Notes: generated by a model not told the origin, from the letters alone. A DNA stretch of 64,000 nt from Candidatus Aminicenantota bacterium (GCA_016927475.1 JAFGMO010000044.1:62001-126000); one strand, 5' to 3'. Counted from the stretch's first letter, positions 1-9,508 are shown. Made by a program: numbers and translations.

Positions 1-2379
1 ACCCGCCGGTGATTCTACCCGTACTTTTTCTCCATCCTTGAGCTTAAGTTTGCCGGCATCTTTTTTTGATAGCCTGATATCTCTGGAATCACGAATGAGA
101 GACAAACTTTTGCTTATTCTATCCAGGGGGAATCCCCGGCACGAATCAGGCACCGCTTGAAAAACAAGGCGCAGGGGGAAGTCCCGGTCCTGTTCTTCGG
201 TTGAAAAATCCATACCGGAAGGGTCATATCGCTGTTGCTCTCCCGTCTTCGATTTAAGAAAAAAGGCCGCCTTTTTCGCAAGGTTTTTGTATGTCAGGTC
301 CTTGAAAACTGCTCTTCTCCGGCTCAACTCCTCCATGATAGGAGAAGGACTTTTATATTCAAATCCCTTGGCTCCCATTTTTCCGGCAATCTGCGAAACA
401 ATCCACCAATCAGGTTTTCCTTCTCCCGATATGGCGGCAGAAGGATTTGTTTTTTGGGCCCGTCCCTCGGTATTGACAAGCACCCCTTTTCGTTCAAATA
501 ATGTCACTGCCGGCAGAACGGCATCGGCTTTTTCCAACCAGGCGGAATGATAACAATCCTGTACAACCAGGAATTCAAGGTCTTCACCCGGAATCAAGGG
601 AAAAGGACCGGATAAATATAGGGCTTTAAGTTTTCCCTCCAGGGCATCTTCCAGTACGGCAGCGTATCCCCGGATTTTTGTCCCGGAGTTCCTGTATATT
701 AAGAGGCTGCCCAGGCTGTTGGTAAACCCATCAAGAACAATCATCTGAGTTCCGTCCAAAAGCGATAAGTTCCAGAGGACGGAAAGGATTTCTCTGTTGG
801 AAGGAAGGAAGGGTATGCTTCCATCGACAAGGAATATTTTCCGCCCTTTACCGTTGAAGAAACCGGCCGCTTTCAAACAATCCTCTTTCTTCAGAGTCGT
901 AATCTTTTCACACTGGTCTAATCCAGGACCTTCCATAGATTTCTGCGCCCCTTCCGCTGTTTCTTGTTTTTGGAATTTTTCAAAAACAACATCGAGGATA
1001 CCCTGAAGAAGCGGCAGTTCTGTTCCGGCTTTCGGTTTCAGGGATAAGACGGCAAACCTTTCTCCCGCAGAAGGAGAAGAACCGATAAGCACAAGACGTG
1101 CTCCCTTTCTATGCGCAGCCAGGACCTCAAGCCAGACCATGGGGTGAGTCACCGCAAGATCGTCGGCCAGAATAAAAATGGTATCCGCATTTGAGATGTC
1201 TTTTATGTTGAAGTTGAAGTCAAATTTGAGGTTTTTCTCCCTTATATAATCTTCAAAACAAGCCTGGAGATTCAGGTCGGCAGGATTCCCGATGTTCGAT
1301 GTTTTCAGAGCCTCTTGGCCAAACCGAGAAAAAAGATAATGATCTTCACAGGAAGCTTGAGAGGGAACGACCAGGCCGCAAGAATCGCCTTTATATTTTT
1401 TAAGATTTCCGGAGACGAAGTCCAAGGCTTCCTGCCAATCCACTTCTTCAAGCGTCCCGTTTTTCCGGATCATCGGTTTGCTGATTCTGTTTTCAGCATG
1501 AACAATATCACGGACGAGAAACCGTCCTCTGACGCAAGCTTGTCCCCTGTTAACCAGGCCCTCTTCGTAAGGTTTCGTGCTGTAAATCCTTCCTTCGGAA
1601 AGACTGACCTCTAATGTGCAGCCCATGCTGCAAAGGGAGCAGACTGTTCTCTCGGAATTCTCCGGCTCATTTTCGTACTTGGCAGCTCTTTCCATCAAGG
1701 CCCCCGTGGGGCAGACATCAAGGCAGGCTCCGCAAAACTGGCATCCCGATTCTAGGAGGGTTTTGTCCATGGATGTTCCGATGACCGCTTTAGACCCGCG
1801 GTAGGTGAATGAGATGACAGAAGCTCCCCTGATCTCATGGCACATCCTGACACACCTTCCACAAAGGATGCAAAGATTGTAATTCCTATCCATAAAGGGA
1901 TCGTTTTTTAAAATATCGAAGCCCCGGTATAAAGAAGGGAATGAAACTCTGTCAATTTTCAAATCCTCAACCACTTTTTGCAGTTCACATCGGCCGTTAT
2001 TGGGGCAAAGCACACACCCTGTAACTTCCGAGACTTTGCGGATGGTTGATTTGTATTCGTCGCAGTTTTCCTTTTCCTCGCATATCAGGCAGGAGTGGGG
2101 ATGTTCGGAAAGGAGAAGCTCCAATATCTGCTTTCTCATCCGGCGAAGCTCGGGAGTGTTGGTCTTGACCTCCATCCCATCCTCGACATAAGTGCTGCAA
2201 GAAGGCGGATATCCTTTTCTGCCCGTGATATCGACAATACACATACGGCAGCCGGCAAAATGTTCCAGCTTGCCGTGATCACAGAGTGAGGGAATTTTTA
2301 TCCCGTTTTCCCGGGCAACCTCCAAAATGGTCCTTTTTCCTTCGACCGAAATCGATTTGCCGTTGATAGTGATTTTCAT
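1..2379 (-). CDS. NuoG-like iron-sulfur/molybdopterin-fold subunit (partial, runs off the left edge)
   Basis: This gene encodes the large electron-transfer subunit of an NADH-oxidising complex; 793 codons lie in the window and the 3' end is missing. The N-terminus is a [2Fe-2S] ferredoxin domain (Cys33, 44, 47, 61). It is followed by the NuoG-type His-ligated cluster (H93-x3-C97-x2-C100-x5-C106), a 2x[4Fe-4S] domain (motifs CILCGRC and CQFCGACLDVCP), a CSLCSMGC cluster and a molybdopterin-oxidoreductase fold. The Cys or Sec ligand of active formate dehydrogenases is not seen in the corresponding stretch (IGNPADLNLQACFEDY), so it probably conducts electrons rather than oxidising formate. No H-cluster motifs are seen. 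The ATG overlaps the nuoF stop as ATGA (2376-2379). The frame was read at several points and is open to base 1. Confidence 0.85.
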   Translation of the reverse strand, partial: MKITINGKSISVEGKRTILEVARENGIKIPSLCDHGKLEHFAGCRMCIVDITGRKGYPPSCSTYVEDGMEVKTNTPELRRMRKQILELLLSEHPHSCLICEEKENCDEYKSTIRKVSEVTGCVLCPNNGRCELQKVVEDLKIDRVSFPSLYRGFDILKNDPFMDRNYNLCILCGRCVRMCHEIRGASVISFTYRGSKAVIGTSMDKTLLESGCQFCGACLDVCPTGALMERAAKYENEPENSERTVCSLCSMGCTLEVSLSEGRIYSTKPYEEGLVNRGQACVRGRFLVRDIVHAENRISKPMIRKNGTLEEVDWQEALDFVSGNLKKYKGDSCGLVVPSQASCEDHYLFSRFGQEALKTSNIGNPADLNLQACFEDYIREKNLKFDFNFNIKDISNADTIFILADDLAVTHPMVWLEVLAAHRKGARLVLIGSSPSAGERFAVLSLKPKAGTELPLLQGILDVVFEKFQKQETAEGAQKSMEGPGLDQCEKITTLKKEDCLKAAGFFNGKGRKIFLVDGSIPFLPSNREILSVLWNLSLLDGTQMIVLDGFTNSLGSLLIYRNSGTKIRGYAAVLEDALEGKLKALYLSGPFPLIPGEDLEFLVVQDCYHSAWLEKADAVLPAVTLFERKGVLVNTEGRAQKTNPSAAISGEGKPDWWIVSQIAGKMGAKGFEYKSPSPIMEELSRRRAVFKDLTYKNLAKKAAFFLKSKTGEQQRYDPSGMDFSTEEQDRDFPLRLVFQAVPDSCRGFPLDRISKSLSLIRDSRDIRLSKKDAGKLKLKDGEKVRVESPAG

Positions 2380-4292
2380 GGGTTATCTCTTTTCGCCTGT
2401 CTTTTTTTCAGAATCTTATCCATTTTTTTGCCGGTATACTTGGATACGGCTCTAATCTTTGGAGGACAGACATCCAGGCAGGTTCCGCACTTTGTGCACT
2501 TTTCCTGGTCAATGATATGGACTTTTTTTCTTTCTCCGCTTATGGCTTCGGCTGGGCAACTTTTTTTGCAGAGAAGACAGCCGACACACTTTTTGGGGTC
2601 GATGTCATAGACGATCAAATCCTTACATGCCAGAGCCGGACAGCTCTTCTCCTTGATATGAACCTCATATTCATCACGGAAATAACGAATCGTGGTCAAG
2701 ACGGGATTCGGGGCCGTCTGTCCCAATCCACATAAAGATGCCGCTTTTACCGTACGGGCCAGCTCTTCCAGCTTCCCGATATCATCTTCCTTTCCCTCAC
2801 CCCGGCAAATCCGGGTTAAAATATCAACCATCTGACGGGTTCCGACTCGGCAGGGAACACATTTTCCACAGGATTCTTCCTGGGTAAATTCCAGGAAATA
2901 GCGGGCGATGTCCACCATACAGGTATCCTCATCCATAACAATCATACCGCCGGATCCCATGATGGATCCGGCTTTGGTGAGAGAATCGTAATCTATAGGA
3001 AGATCGATCTGATCTGCGGGAATACAACCGCCGGAAGGTCCTCCTGTTTGTACCGCCTTAAATTTTTTTCCGTCTTTGATACCTCCCCCAATATCATAGA
3101 TGATCTCTCTTAATGTAATCCCCATGGGAACTTCAACGAGTCCCGTGTTGTTGATCTTACCGACCAGGGAAAAAATCTTTGTGCCTTTGCTTTTTTTTGT
3201 TCCGATCCCGGCATACCAATCCGCTCCTTTATTGATGATCAGAGGAACATTGGCCCATGTTTCCACATTGTTGATATTGGTCGGCTTTCCCCATAAGCCG
3301 GACTGGGCGGGAAAGGGAGGTCTCTGCCTTGGAAAAGCGCGACGCCCCTCGATCGAGGCCATAAGCGATGTTTCCTCCCCGGAAACAAAAGCACCTGCCC
3401 CCTGAACAATATGGATATCAAACTCAAACTCTGAGCCCAGTATGGCTTTTCCCAGGAATCCGTATGTCCTTGCTTCTGCAAGTGCCCGGGTCACATGTTT
3501 TACAGCCAAAGGATATTCCATCCGCACATAGATGTATCCTTCTGCAGCACCGATAGCATAGGCCCCAATGATCATTCCTTCCAAAACACTATGGGGATTG
3601 CCTTCAAGCAGGCTTCTGTCCATATAGGCACCCGGATCTCCTTCATCGGCATTGCATATAATGTACTTCGGCTCCCCGTCTTCCTTCCGGCAAAGCTCCC
3701 ACTTCAAACCCGTTAAAAAGCCTCCTCCGCCCCTCCCCCGCAAACCGGACTTTTTTATTTCTTCAACTACTTCTTCGCCGGTCATATTAAAAAAAACTTT
3801 GGCCAAGGCCTGGTAGCCGTTACAGATGATATAGTCGTCGATCGAAGTCGGATCAAGCCTGACATTATCTGCAGTAAGCAACCGTTTCTGCTTTTGATAA
3901 AAAGGAATAGCTTCACAATCGCTTATAATTTCGTCTGATTTCGGAGAGGCATAGCAAAGGGAGGAAATAACCTTACCATTGAGAAGGGTTTCCTCAATAA
4001 TTTGAGGGACATCTTCAGTTTTAAGATTTTTATAAAAAACCCCATTAGGCAGGATCAAAACATTGGGCTCCATTTCGCAAAAACCATGACAACCGGTCAT
4101 CTTTAGGTTGATCTCGTCTTTCAGATTCCTTTTTTCCAACTCTTTCTTGAAGGCTTCAATGATCTGAAGCGATCCGCTGGCCTGGCCGCATGTCCCCGAG
4201 GAAATAACGACCGTTTTTTTGCCTGGTGCATGACGTTCAAGCAGTCGATTTTTCCATGTAATCAATTGTTCCGGATGTGTTATTCTTTTCAT
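2376..4292 (-). CDS. nuoF: NuoF/HydB-type NADH-binding flavoprotein subunit with extra ferredoxin domains
   Basis: This 638-residue subunit oxidises NADH and passes electrons through FMN to iron-sulfur clusters. The N-terminal thioredoxin-like [2Fe-2S] domain has Cys35, Cys68 and Cys72. The glycine-rich FMN/NADH region (GRGGGGF, 186-192) is followed by an SLBB region and the cluster site C475-x2-C478-x2-C481 with Cys521. A Cys551/Cys556 pair then leads into a C-terminal 2x[4Fe-4S] ferredoxin (C569, 572, 575, 579 and C599, 602, 605, 609). Respiratory NuoF is about 430-450 residues and lacks the two terminal extensions. This longer form is typical of soluble, often electron-bifurcating, HydB-like subunits. 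It sits between nuoE and the NuoG-like gene in one operon. Bifurcation itself is not proven by sequence. Confidence 0.93.
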   Translation of the reverse strand: MKRITHPEQLITWKNRLLERHAPGKKTVVISSGTCGQASGSLQIIEAFKKELEKRNLKDEINLKMTGCHGFCEMEPNVLILPNGVFYKNLKTEDVPQIIEETLLNGKVISSLCYASPKSDEIISDCEAIPFYQKQKRLLTADNVRLDPTSIDDYIICNGYQALAKVFFNMTGEEVVEEIKKSGLRGRGGGGFLTGLKWELCRKEDGEPKYIICNADEGDPGAYMDRSLLEGNPHSVLEGMIIGAYAIGAAEGYIYVRMEYPLAVKHVTRALAEARTYGFLGKAILGSEFEFDIHIVQGAGAFVSGEETSLMASIEGRRAFPRQRPPFPAQSGLWGKPTNINNVETWANVPLIINKGADWYAGIGTKKSKGTKIFSLVGKINNTGLVEVPMGITLREIIYDIGGGIKDGKKFKAVQTGGPSGGCIPADQIDLPIDYDSLTKAGSIMGSGGMIVMDEDTCMVDIARYFLEFTQEESCGKCVPCRVGTRQMVDILTRICRGEGKEDDIGKLEELARTVKAASLCGLGQTAPNPVLTTIRYFRDEYEVHIKEKSCPALACKDLIVYDIDPKKCVGCLLCKKSCPAEAISGERKKVHIIDQEKCTKCGTCLDVCPPKIRAVSKYTGKKMDKILKKRQAKRDNP

Positions 4293-4318
4293 TTTTCCTC
4301 GGTGTTTGACCCGAAATA

Positions 4319-4762
4319 TCAGGTCGATTTATATTCCTTTAAAAGCTTTCCCACTTTCTGGACGCTGATGTGGGAATAATATTTACCATTGACAACCACT
4401 ACGGGCCCGATAGCACAACACCCCAGACAATTAACCGACTCCAGAGTAAAATTGCCGTCGGCTGTTGTTCTTCCGGACTTGATTTCCAGATCTCTCTCCA
4501 TCTCGTCCAAAATCTGAGGACCGCCCCTGACATGGCATGCCGTACCCATACAGACCGTCACAATATTTTTTCCTCTCGGAACAAGACTGAAAGCCTTATA
4601 AAAAGTCAAAATTCCGTAGATTTCACTTTCCGAAATCTTAAGATGTTCGGCAATTTCAGGAAGACTTTCAGGAGGGATATAGCCATATTCGGTCTGAACA
4701 CGGTGGAGGATGGGAACAACTTCTTTCTGATTCCGGCTGAAATCTTTGAGGATTTTTTTCAT
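4319..4762 (-). CDS. nuoE: NuoE/HydC-type [2Fe-2S] thioredoxin-fold subunit
   Basis: This 147-residue protein is the small [2Fe-2S] partner of NuoF. It has the N-terminal helical region of the 24-kDa family and the cluster ligands CMGTAC and CLGCC in a thioredoxin-like fold. An upstream ATG at 4780 overlaps the ald stop. I prefer the ATG at 4762 because a GGAGG sits 7 nt before it and the protein then begins MKKILKDF. It lies between ald and nuoF, with about 26 bases to nuoF, and is surely co-transcribed with both. Length and motifs are normal for the family. Confidence 0.93.
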   Translation of the reverse strand: MKKILKDFSRNQKEVVPILHRVQTEYGYIPPESLPEIAEHLKISESEIYGILTFYKAFSLVPRGKNIVTVCMGTACHVRGGPQILDEMERDLEIKSGRTTADGNFTLESVNCLGCCAIGPVVVVNGKYYSHISVQKVGKLLKEYKST

Positions 4763-4776
4763 TTTTGAACCTCCGT

Positions 4777-5889
4777 TCATTCTTCCTTGAGGACTTGGTA
4801 ATCCAAACCGAACCTTTCTCCGATATTTTTCTTGGCGATTTTCCCTTTATAAACAAACAAACCTCTTGCCAGGGATTTATCTCGCTTCAATGCCTCATCA
4901 AGACCGCATTCTCCGATAAGCTGTAAAAAAGGAGTAACAACATTCGATAAAACCTTGGTAGATGTTCTGCTGACGGCGGAAGTGATATTGGGAACACAAT
5001 AATGGATGATTCCTTCTTCAAAATAGACCGGCTGTTCAAGGGTTGTCGGGCGGCTCGTTTCGATACATCCTCCCTGGTCAATGGCAAGATCAATGATGAG
5101 CGATCCTTTTTTCATGTTTTTGACCATATCCCGGGTAACCATAAGAGGGGCTTTTTCCCCGGGCCGCAGGACCGCACCGATCAGGATATCAGCGACATTC
5201 ACCATTCGGGACAGGTTGTACTTTGTGGCCATCATCGTGATCAACCGTCCTCCCGTCATATCTTCCAGATCCCGCATCCGGTCAATATACCGTCCGAGGA
5301 CTATAGTATGGGCTCCGGCCCCCAAGAGAGCTTTAACGGCACTCCGAGCCAGGACTCCGCTTCCGATAATGACAGCCGTAGCCGGCGGCACCGTGACAAC
5401 TCCTCCTATAATGATTCCCCTGCCCCCCTGAGAGGTCTGAAGGTATTGCCCTGCTATGGTCAGGCACATCTGGCCGGCGATTTCGCTCAAGCTTTCGATG
5501 AAGGAAAGTTCTTTGTCATCCGCCTGAATAATCTCGTAACCTATTATCGTGATCTTTTTATCCAGGAGAGATAAAAGCAGCTTTTTCGGAGCGACGGCAA
5601 GATGATGAAATCCGAAAAGAATCTGATCCTTTTTCGCCAGTTGGCATTCTTCCTCATTCAAAGGGGAAATATTAAGGACGATATCGGATCGCCCGAAAAC
5701 CTCATCTTTGGTAAAGACGATATTCGCACCTTGAGCCGCATACTCTTCGTTGGAATAACCGGCCTTGAGTCCCGCACCCGCTTGAACATAGAGAGTATGT
5801 TCTTTTTCGGTGAGCAAAGAAACGCTGCTGGGTGACAATCCGACACGATTTTCAATCTTACAGCTCTCATTTATGACCCCGATATTCAT
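4777..5889 (-). CDS. ald: Alanine dehydrogenase
   Basis: This 370-residue enzyme converts L-alanine and NAD+ to pyruvate, ammonia and NADH. The N-terminal AlaDH/PNT domain holds the substrate-binding RVGLSP and FHHLA stretches. A Rossmann NAD site follows (GSGVLARSAVKALLGAGA), and then the family signature HYCVPN with SRTST near residues 300-310. The ATG at 5889 follows AAGGAGGAATCC; a longer upstream frame lacks such a site. It is the first gene of the nuoEFG-like operon, with a strong promoter about 70 bases upstream. The pairing suggests that NADH from alanine oxidation feeds directly into the NuoEFG-like module; that is inference. Confidence 0.93.
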   Translation of the reverse strand: MNIGVINESCKIENRVGLSPSSVSLLTEKEHTLYVQAGAGLKAGYSNEEYAAQGANIVFTKDEVFGRSDIVLNISPLNEEECQLAKKDQILFGFHHLAVAPKKLLLSLLDKKITIIGYEIIQADDKELSFIESLSEIAGQMCLTIAGQYLQTSQGGRGIIIGGVVTVPPATAVIIGSGVLARSAVKALLGAGAHTIVLGRYIDRMRDLEDMTGGRLITMMATKYNLSRMVNVADILIGAVLRPGEKAPLMVTRDMVKNMKKGSLIIDLAIDQGGCIETSRPTTLEQPVYFEEGIIHYCVPNITSAVSRTSTKVLSNVVTPFLQLIGECGLDEALKRDKSLARGLFVYKGKIAKKNIGERFGLDYQVLKEE

Positions 5890-5958
5890 GGATTCCTCCT
5901 TATTCTGCTCACCATATGATACGGCCAACCAGACGATATGACTTCATTAAGGCACAAC

Positions 5959-5987
5959 ATAATAACAAATAAAAAAAAAATTGACAA
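5959..5987 (-). promoter_or_regulatory. Sigma-70-type promoter of the ald-nuoEFG operon
   Basis: Reading the minus strand, TTGTCA (5987-5982) is followed by a T-rich 17-base spacer and TATTAT (5964-5959). The predicted start lies about 60 bases before the ald ATG, which has a good ribosome binding site. Confidence 0.65.
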
Positions 5988-6010
5988 TCAAATGGAGGAT
6001 GGGAGCTGTA

Positions 6011-6988
6011 TCACATAAAAAACTTGACCGTCAGGAAGAGATAGAAACCGTATATAAGCAAAAGAATCACTCCCTTTATCTTTGTCAGGCGGCACCGGAT
6101 AAGCATGCTTACCAGCATCACCAGGACAATCAAGATCATAAAGGGAAAGGCAAAATCTATTGTTCTCAGCTGCACGCGTATGGGATTGGCAATGGCCGAA
6201 ACACCAATAATCCAGAGTATATTAAGAACATCAGCTCCGATGATATCCCCAACAGCGATTTCTCCCTCTCCCTTAAGGGCGGCTGTAATGCATGTGCTTA
6301 TTTCGGGAAGAGACGTTCCCAGGGCGACAAGGGTCAGGCCTATGATGGTATCGGACAGGTTGAAATGATCGGAAATATGTGTGGCCGACCAGTGAACGGC
6401 CAGGCTGGAGACGAAGATACCGACAAGGCCTGCCGAAAATAACATGACCGGCTTTTTCAACAGCTCTCGGTGCGATTCCAGATGGTGTTTCTTTTCCTCC
6501 AAAAAACCATGCTTTTTCCTGCGCCTGTGTTTTTCTCTTTCGAACCTGAGCAGGAAAAAAAAGTAAAGGCCGAGGATTAGTACGAAAAGACTGCCTTCCA
6601 AGCGTCCAATAACACCGTTTCGGGCCAGAAAATAGGCTAGAAGATCTATTGAAAGGAGAAACAATCCGACCACCCGTATCAGTTTGCAGTCCACCATAAT
6701 AGCCGCAGGGGCCAGGATGGCAGCCAAGGCCAGGGCGACACCGTCGTCAAAAATTACCGAACCGACCGCATTTCCCAGGGCAATTTCCGGATCACCCAAA
6801 ATGGATGAAATGACCGAAACCCCGAATTCAGGAGCGGTCGTAGCCAGGCTGACCAGAACAATTCCGATGACCACTTTAGGTATCTTAAGAACGTTGGCGA
6901 TTCCTGAAGCACCCTCCACAAAAAAATCGGCGCATTTAAACAATACGGCAAAACTGAGAAAAAGAACGAAAAAATAAAGCCAAATCAT
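6011..6988 (-). CDS. Sodium/calcium (CaCA family) antiporter
   Basis: This 325-residue polytopic membrane protein belongs to the bacterial Ca2+:cation antiporter family (YrbG/NCX-like). Two inverted alpha repeats are visible. The first has TTAPEF followed by GNAVGSVIFDD, the second GTSLPE followed by GDIIGADVLN; these carry the Glu and Asn/Asp residues that bind ions in NCX_Mj. A basic, His-rich cytoplasmic loop separates the halves. The second repeat has Asp where many members have Asn, as in NCX_Mj. The ATG at 6988 has AAGGAGG upstream and starts one base after the amidohydrolase stop, so this is the last gene of a three-gene operon. Confidence 0.88.
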   Translation of the reverse strand: MIWLYFFVLFLSFAVLFKCADFFVEGASGIANVLKIPKVVIGIVLVSLATTAPEFGVSVISSILGDPEIALGNAVGSVIFDDGVALALAAILAPAAIMVDCKLIRVVGLFLLSIDLLAYFLARNGVIGRLEGSLFVLILGLYFFFLLRFEREKHRRRKKHGFLEEKKHHLESHRELLKKPVMLFSAGLVGIFVSSLAVHWSATHISDHFNLSDTIIGLTLVALGTSLPEISTCITAALKGEGEIAVGDIIGADVLNILWIIGVSAIANPIRVQLRTIDFAFPFMILIVLVMLVSMLIRCRLTKIKGVILLLIYGFYLFLTVKFFM

Positions 6989-6989
6989 T

Positions 6990-8633
6990 TCAAAAGGCCT
7001 CCTTGGAATAAACGACCTCCCCATTAAAAACGGTCAGCACAACCTCCGTTTTATCGAGATCTTCAGGAGCTTGGGAAAAAACATCCCGGGAAAGAACAAC
7101 AATATCGGCCGGCAGGCCTTCAGCAAGGACGCCTTTTTTCGCCTCGGAAAATTCCGCATAAGCGGCTCGCCTCGTGTAACCCAAAAAGGCATCCTCCAAC
7201 GAAATTTTTTGTTCAGGGATCCATCCTCCTCTGTTTTTTCCGTCTGATGTTTTCCGGGTTACAGCAGTAAATATTCCTTTTAACGGCTCCAGTGGAACGA
7301 CGGGCCAGTCCGAGCCGCAGACAAGGACAACGCCTTGGTCCAGGAGGGAACGAAAAGGGTATGCCTGCCGGCACCTTTCGGGACCGAGTTTAGCGGCCGC
7401 CCAATTTCCATCATCGGATAAATGGAAAGGCTGGACCGAAGCAACCAGCTCCAATCCGGCAATCCTTTCCATCTCTCGAGGTTGAAGATGCTGGGCATGT
7501 TCCACACGCCAGCGCCTGTTTTTTCGGCCGTTCCGGCGGTAAACCTTTTCGAACATATCACAGACGATGCTGTTGGCCCGGTCTCCTATGGCATGGAGCG
7601 CCAGTTGAACTCCTAAGTGATCCGCCTCGGCAATCTTTTCTTCCATCTCCTTCTGTGGACACATGTGCTTATGCAATAACCCCCTGGAGTCGGGATTATC
7701 CGCATAAGGCTGGAAAAACAGAGCGGTTCCCGAGCCCAGCGACCCGTCGACAAATCCTTTCAGCCCGCCGATCTTCAAAAAGGCTTCCCCAAAGGGACCG
7801 GCTAGTCTCAACCTGGAAAAAGCGTCAATCTCGGTTATGGGATAATACATGGTTACCCGGATGGAAAGGTCTCCTATTCTCTCCAGTTCCTGATAAGCCC
7901 TGAAATCCTCCGGCATTCCCATGTCATGAACGGATGTTACTCCCTGGGAAAGCGCATATTTCGAAGCTCTTTTTACGGCTTTTTTTCTCTCTTTCACGGA
8001 ACGCGCCGGAACAAGTTTAAAAACAAGTTCCATGGCGGCATCTTTCAAGATTCCCGTTGGTTCCCCCGTATGGGGATCTTTCTCGATCTCCCCGCCTTCG
8101 GGAGAGGGAGTTTCACGGTTGATTCCGGCCGCTTGAAGGGCCGGACCATTGGCCAAAGCCATATGGAGGTCATGCCGGGTAACGAAAACAGGATTATTCG
8201 GGCTTACGCCATCGATCCATTCTTTCCTGGGCAACTCGACCGGCAAGAAACATTGATGATTCCAGTTTCCATTGAGGATCCACGTACCGGGCTCCAGTTC
8301 CTCCGCCTTGTTTTTGATTTTCTCTTGAAATCCTTTCCTGTCTTTCACGGTTCTCAGGTCCACTCCGGAAAGTGAAAACCCGCCTTCAACAAAATGAACA
8401 TGACAGTCAATAAATCCGGGGCAGACGGTTTCACCGTTCAGAATAATTTTGCGCGTTCCGGGTCCGGCCAGATCCTTGATTTGCTCGTCCGATCCGACCA
8501 TCATAATGCGCCCGTCACGGACGGCAACTGCCTGAGCCCGAGGATGCTTAGGATCGGCTGTCCAAACCGCCCCGTTAAAAAAAACCACGTCGGCATTTTG
8601 TTTCATCAGAAATTTTATCCTTTCATCCTCCAT
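6990..8633 (-). CDS. YtcJ-type metal-dependent amidohydrolase
   Basis: This 547-residue protein is in amidohydrolase family 3. The metal-site motif CHVHF follows GFID near residue 75. Further markers are HAIGDRAN near 345, the HAQHLQP strand and a late catalytic Asp in GSDWP near 445. A C-terminal beta-sandwich (ADIVVLS, NGEVVYS) completes the composite fold. There is no signal peptide, so it should be cytoplasmic. Substrate cannot be told; relatives act on N-acyl or cyclic amides. The first ATG (8633) overlaps the MBL gene end by 11 bases. An alternative ATG at 8606 is equally possible because neither has an ideal ribosome site. Confidence 0.88.
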   Translation of the reverse strand: MEDERIKFLMKQNADVVFFNGAVWTADPKHPRAQAVAVRDGRIMMVGSDEQIKDLAGPGTRKIILNGETVCPGFIDCHVHFVEGGFSLSGVDLRTVKDRKGFQEKIKNKAEELEPGTWILNGNWNHQCFLPVELPRKEWIDGVSPNNPVFVTRHDLHMALANGPALQAAGINRETPSPEGGEIEKDPHTGEPTGILKDAAMELVFKLVPARSVKERKKAVKRASKYALSQGVTSVHDMGMPEDFRAYQELERIGDLSIRVTMYYPITEIDAFSRLRLAGPFGEAFLKIGGLKGFVDGSLGSGTALFFQPYADNPDSRGLLHKHMCPQKEMEEKIAEADHLGVQLALHAIGDRANSIVCDMFEKVYRRNGRKNRRWRVEHAQHLQPREMERIAGLELVASVQPFHLSDDGNWAAAKLGPERCRQAYPFRSLLDQGVVLVCGSDWPVVPLEPLKGIFTAVTRKTSDGKNRGGWIPEQKISLEDAFLGYTRRAAYAEFSEAKKGVLAEGLPADIVVLSRDVFSQAPEDLDKTEVVLTVFNGEVVYSKEAF

Positions 8634-9432
8634 CCGGACCGGTCCCCAAAACTTTAAGCTCTATCTCTTGAAAATCTTCGGGAATTATCAACGTTCCGCT
8701 GTAATTTTCTCTTATTTCCAACTCCACTTCGGAGAGGGAAAAGTTCAAATCCCCAAAAAAATGACATGGTATGAGTGTTTTCACCCGGACCCGGGAAGCC
8801 CACTTCCCAAGGTCACGGGCATGGGTATGCATGTCATATAGAGACGGATCCCGGTCGAAAAAACGAGACGGCGCACTGCAGTCATGAATAAGATAATCCA
8901 AACCCGGATTTTCTTCAAACAAGGAGGGGCAAACCGGAGTATCAGCCGAATAAAGAAAACGGACTTCCCTGCTTGTCGTCTGAAAACGGTAGGCCAATGA
9001 AGAGGTATGATGGGGAACTTTAAGCGGCAGGCAGTGAAAAGGACCTACCGAAAATTCCCTGTAAAGTTCCAGGGGGAAAAATTCAACACGGTATTTGATT
9101 TTTTCCCTTCGAAGGCGGAAAAGGTCGAGAAGGTCCCGGCAGAAATCAATAGATTCCCGGGAACCGAAAATCTTGAGACATTTATCAAAGGCCATCAAGC
9201 TGTGGACAAAGGAAGGGAGCCCGTAAATATGGTCAGGATGGATATGAGTCACCAGCAACGCTTCGATGTCCTCCGGCCGGCAACCCGCTTTTTGTGTCTT
9301 TTGAATAACACTTCCCGGGCAGTCGATGAGCAGAATCGTCTTTTCCACCTGAACCAGGAAAGATGTGTTGTCCCGGTCGGGGCTGGCAACGGAACCGGCC
9401 GTTCCAAGGAAAATTATTTTTGGTGCGTTCAT
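8623..9432 (-). CDS. Metallo-beta-lactamase-fold hydrolase of the RNase Z/ElaC group
   Basis: This 269-residue cytoplasmic protein shows the MBL metal motif THIHPDHIYG (near residue 65), a histidine at KVPHHT, YSADT, and the late HTHARDL and CHF ligands typical of the RNase Z-like branch. Members mature tRNA 3' ends or hydrolyse small phosphodiesters. The tRNA-Lys in this window lacks an encoded CCA, so a tRNase Z is needed in this organism, but this protein lacks an obvious flexible-arm insertion. I therefore leave the exact substrate open. It starts the operon with the amidohydrolase and antiporter. Confidence 0.82.
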   Translation of the reverse strand: MNAPKIIFLGTAGSVASPDRDNTSFLVQVEKTILLIDCPGSVIQKTQKAGCRPEDIEALLVTHIHPDHIYGLPSFVHSLMAFDKCLKIFGSRESIDFCRDLLDLFRLRREKIKYRVEFFPLELYREFSVGPFHCLPLKVPHHTSSLAYRFQTTSREVRFLYSADTPVCPSLFEENPGLDYLIHDCSAPSRFFDRDPSLYDMHTHARDLGKWASRVRVKTLIPCHFFGDLNFSLSEVELEIRENYSGTLIIPEDFQEIELKVLGTGPDGG

Positions 9433-9460
9433 TCTATAAAATAAGCGAGCTTTTCAACGT

Positions 9461-9488
9461 ATTATAACGTATGTCGTCTTATTCCCAA
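9461..9488 (-). promoter_or_regulatory. Candidate promoter for the MBL-amidohydrolase-antiporter operon
   Basis: On the minus strand TTGGGA (9488-9483), a 16-base spacer and a perfect TATAAT (9466-9461) precede the gene starting at 9432. It is back to back with the plus-strand promoter of the GHMP kinase gene. The -35 box is weak. Confidence 0.45.
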
Positions 9489-9508
9489 AGGCCGCCATAA
9501 AAGGCAAG

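Noticed and set aside
1-2379. NuoG-like gene as a formate dehydrogenase or [FeFe]-hydrogenase catalytic subunit
   Set aside because: The stretch that should carry the Cys or Sec ligand has neither in the right context, and no H-cluster cysteine motifs are present.
5002-5574. Plus-strand 190-codon open frame over alanine dehydrogenase
   Set aside because: Antisense shadow of a clear ald gene; no domain or start signal.
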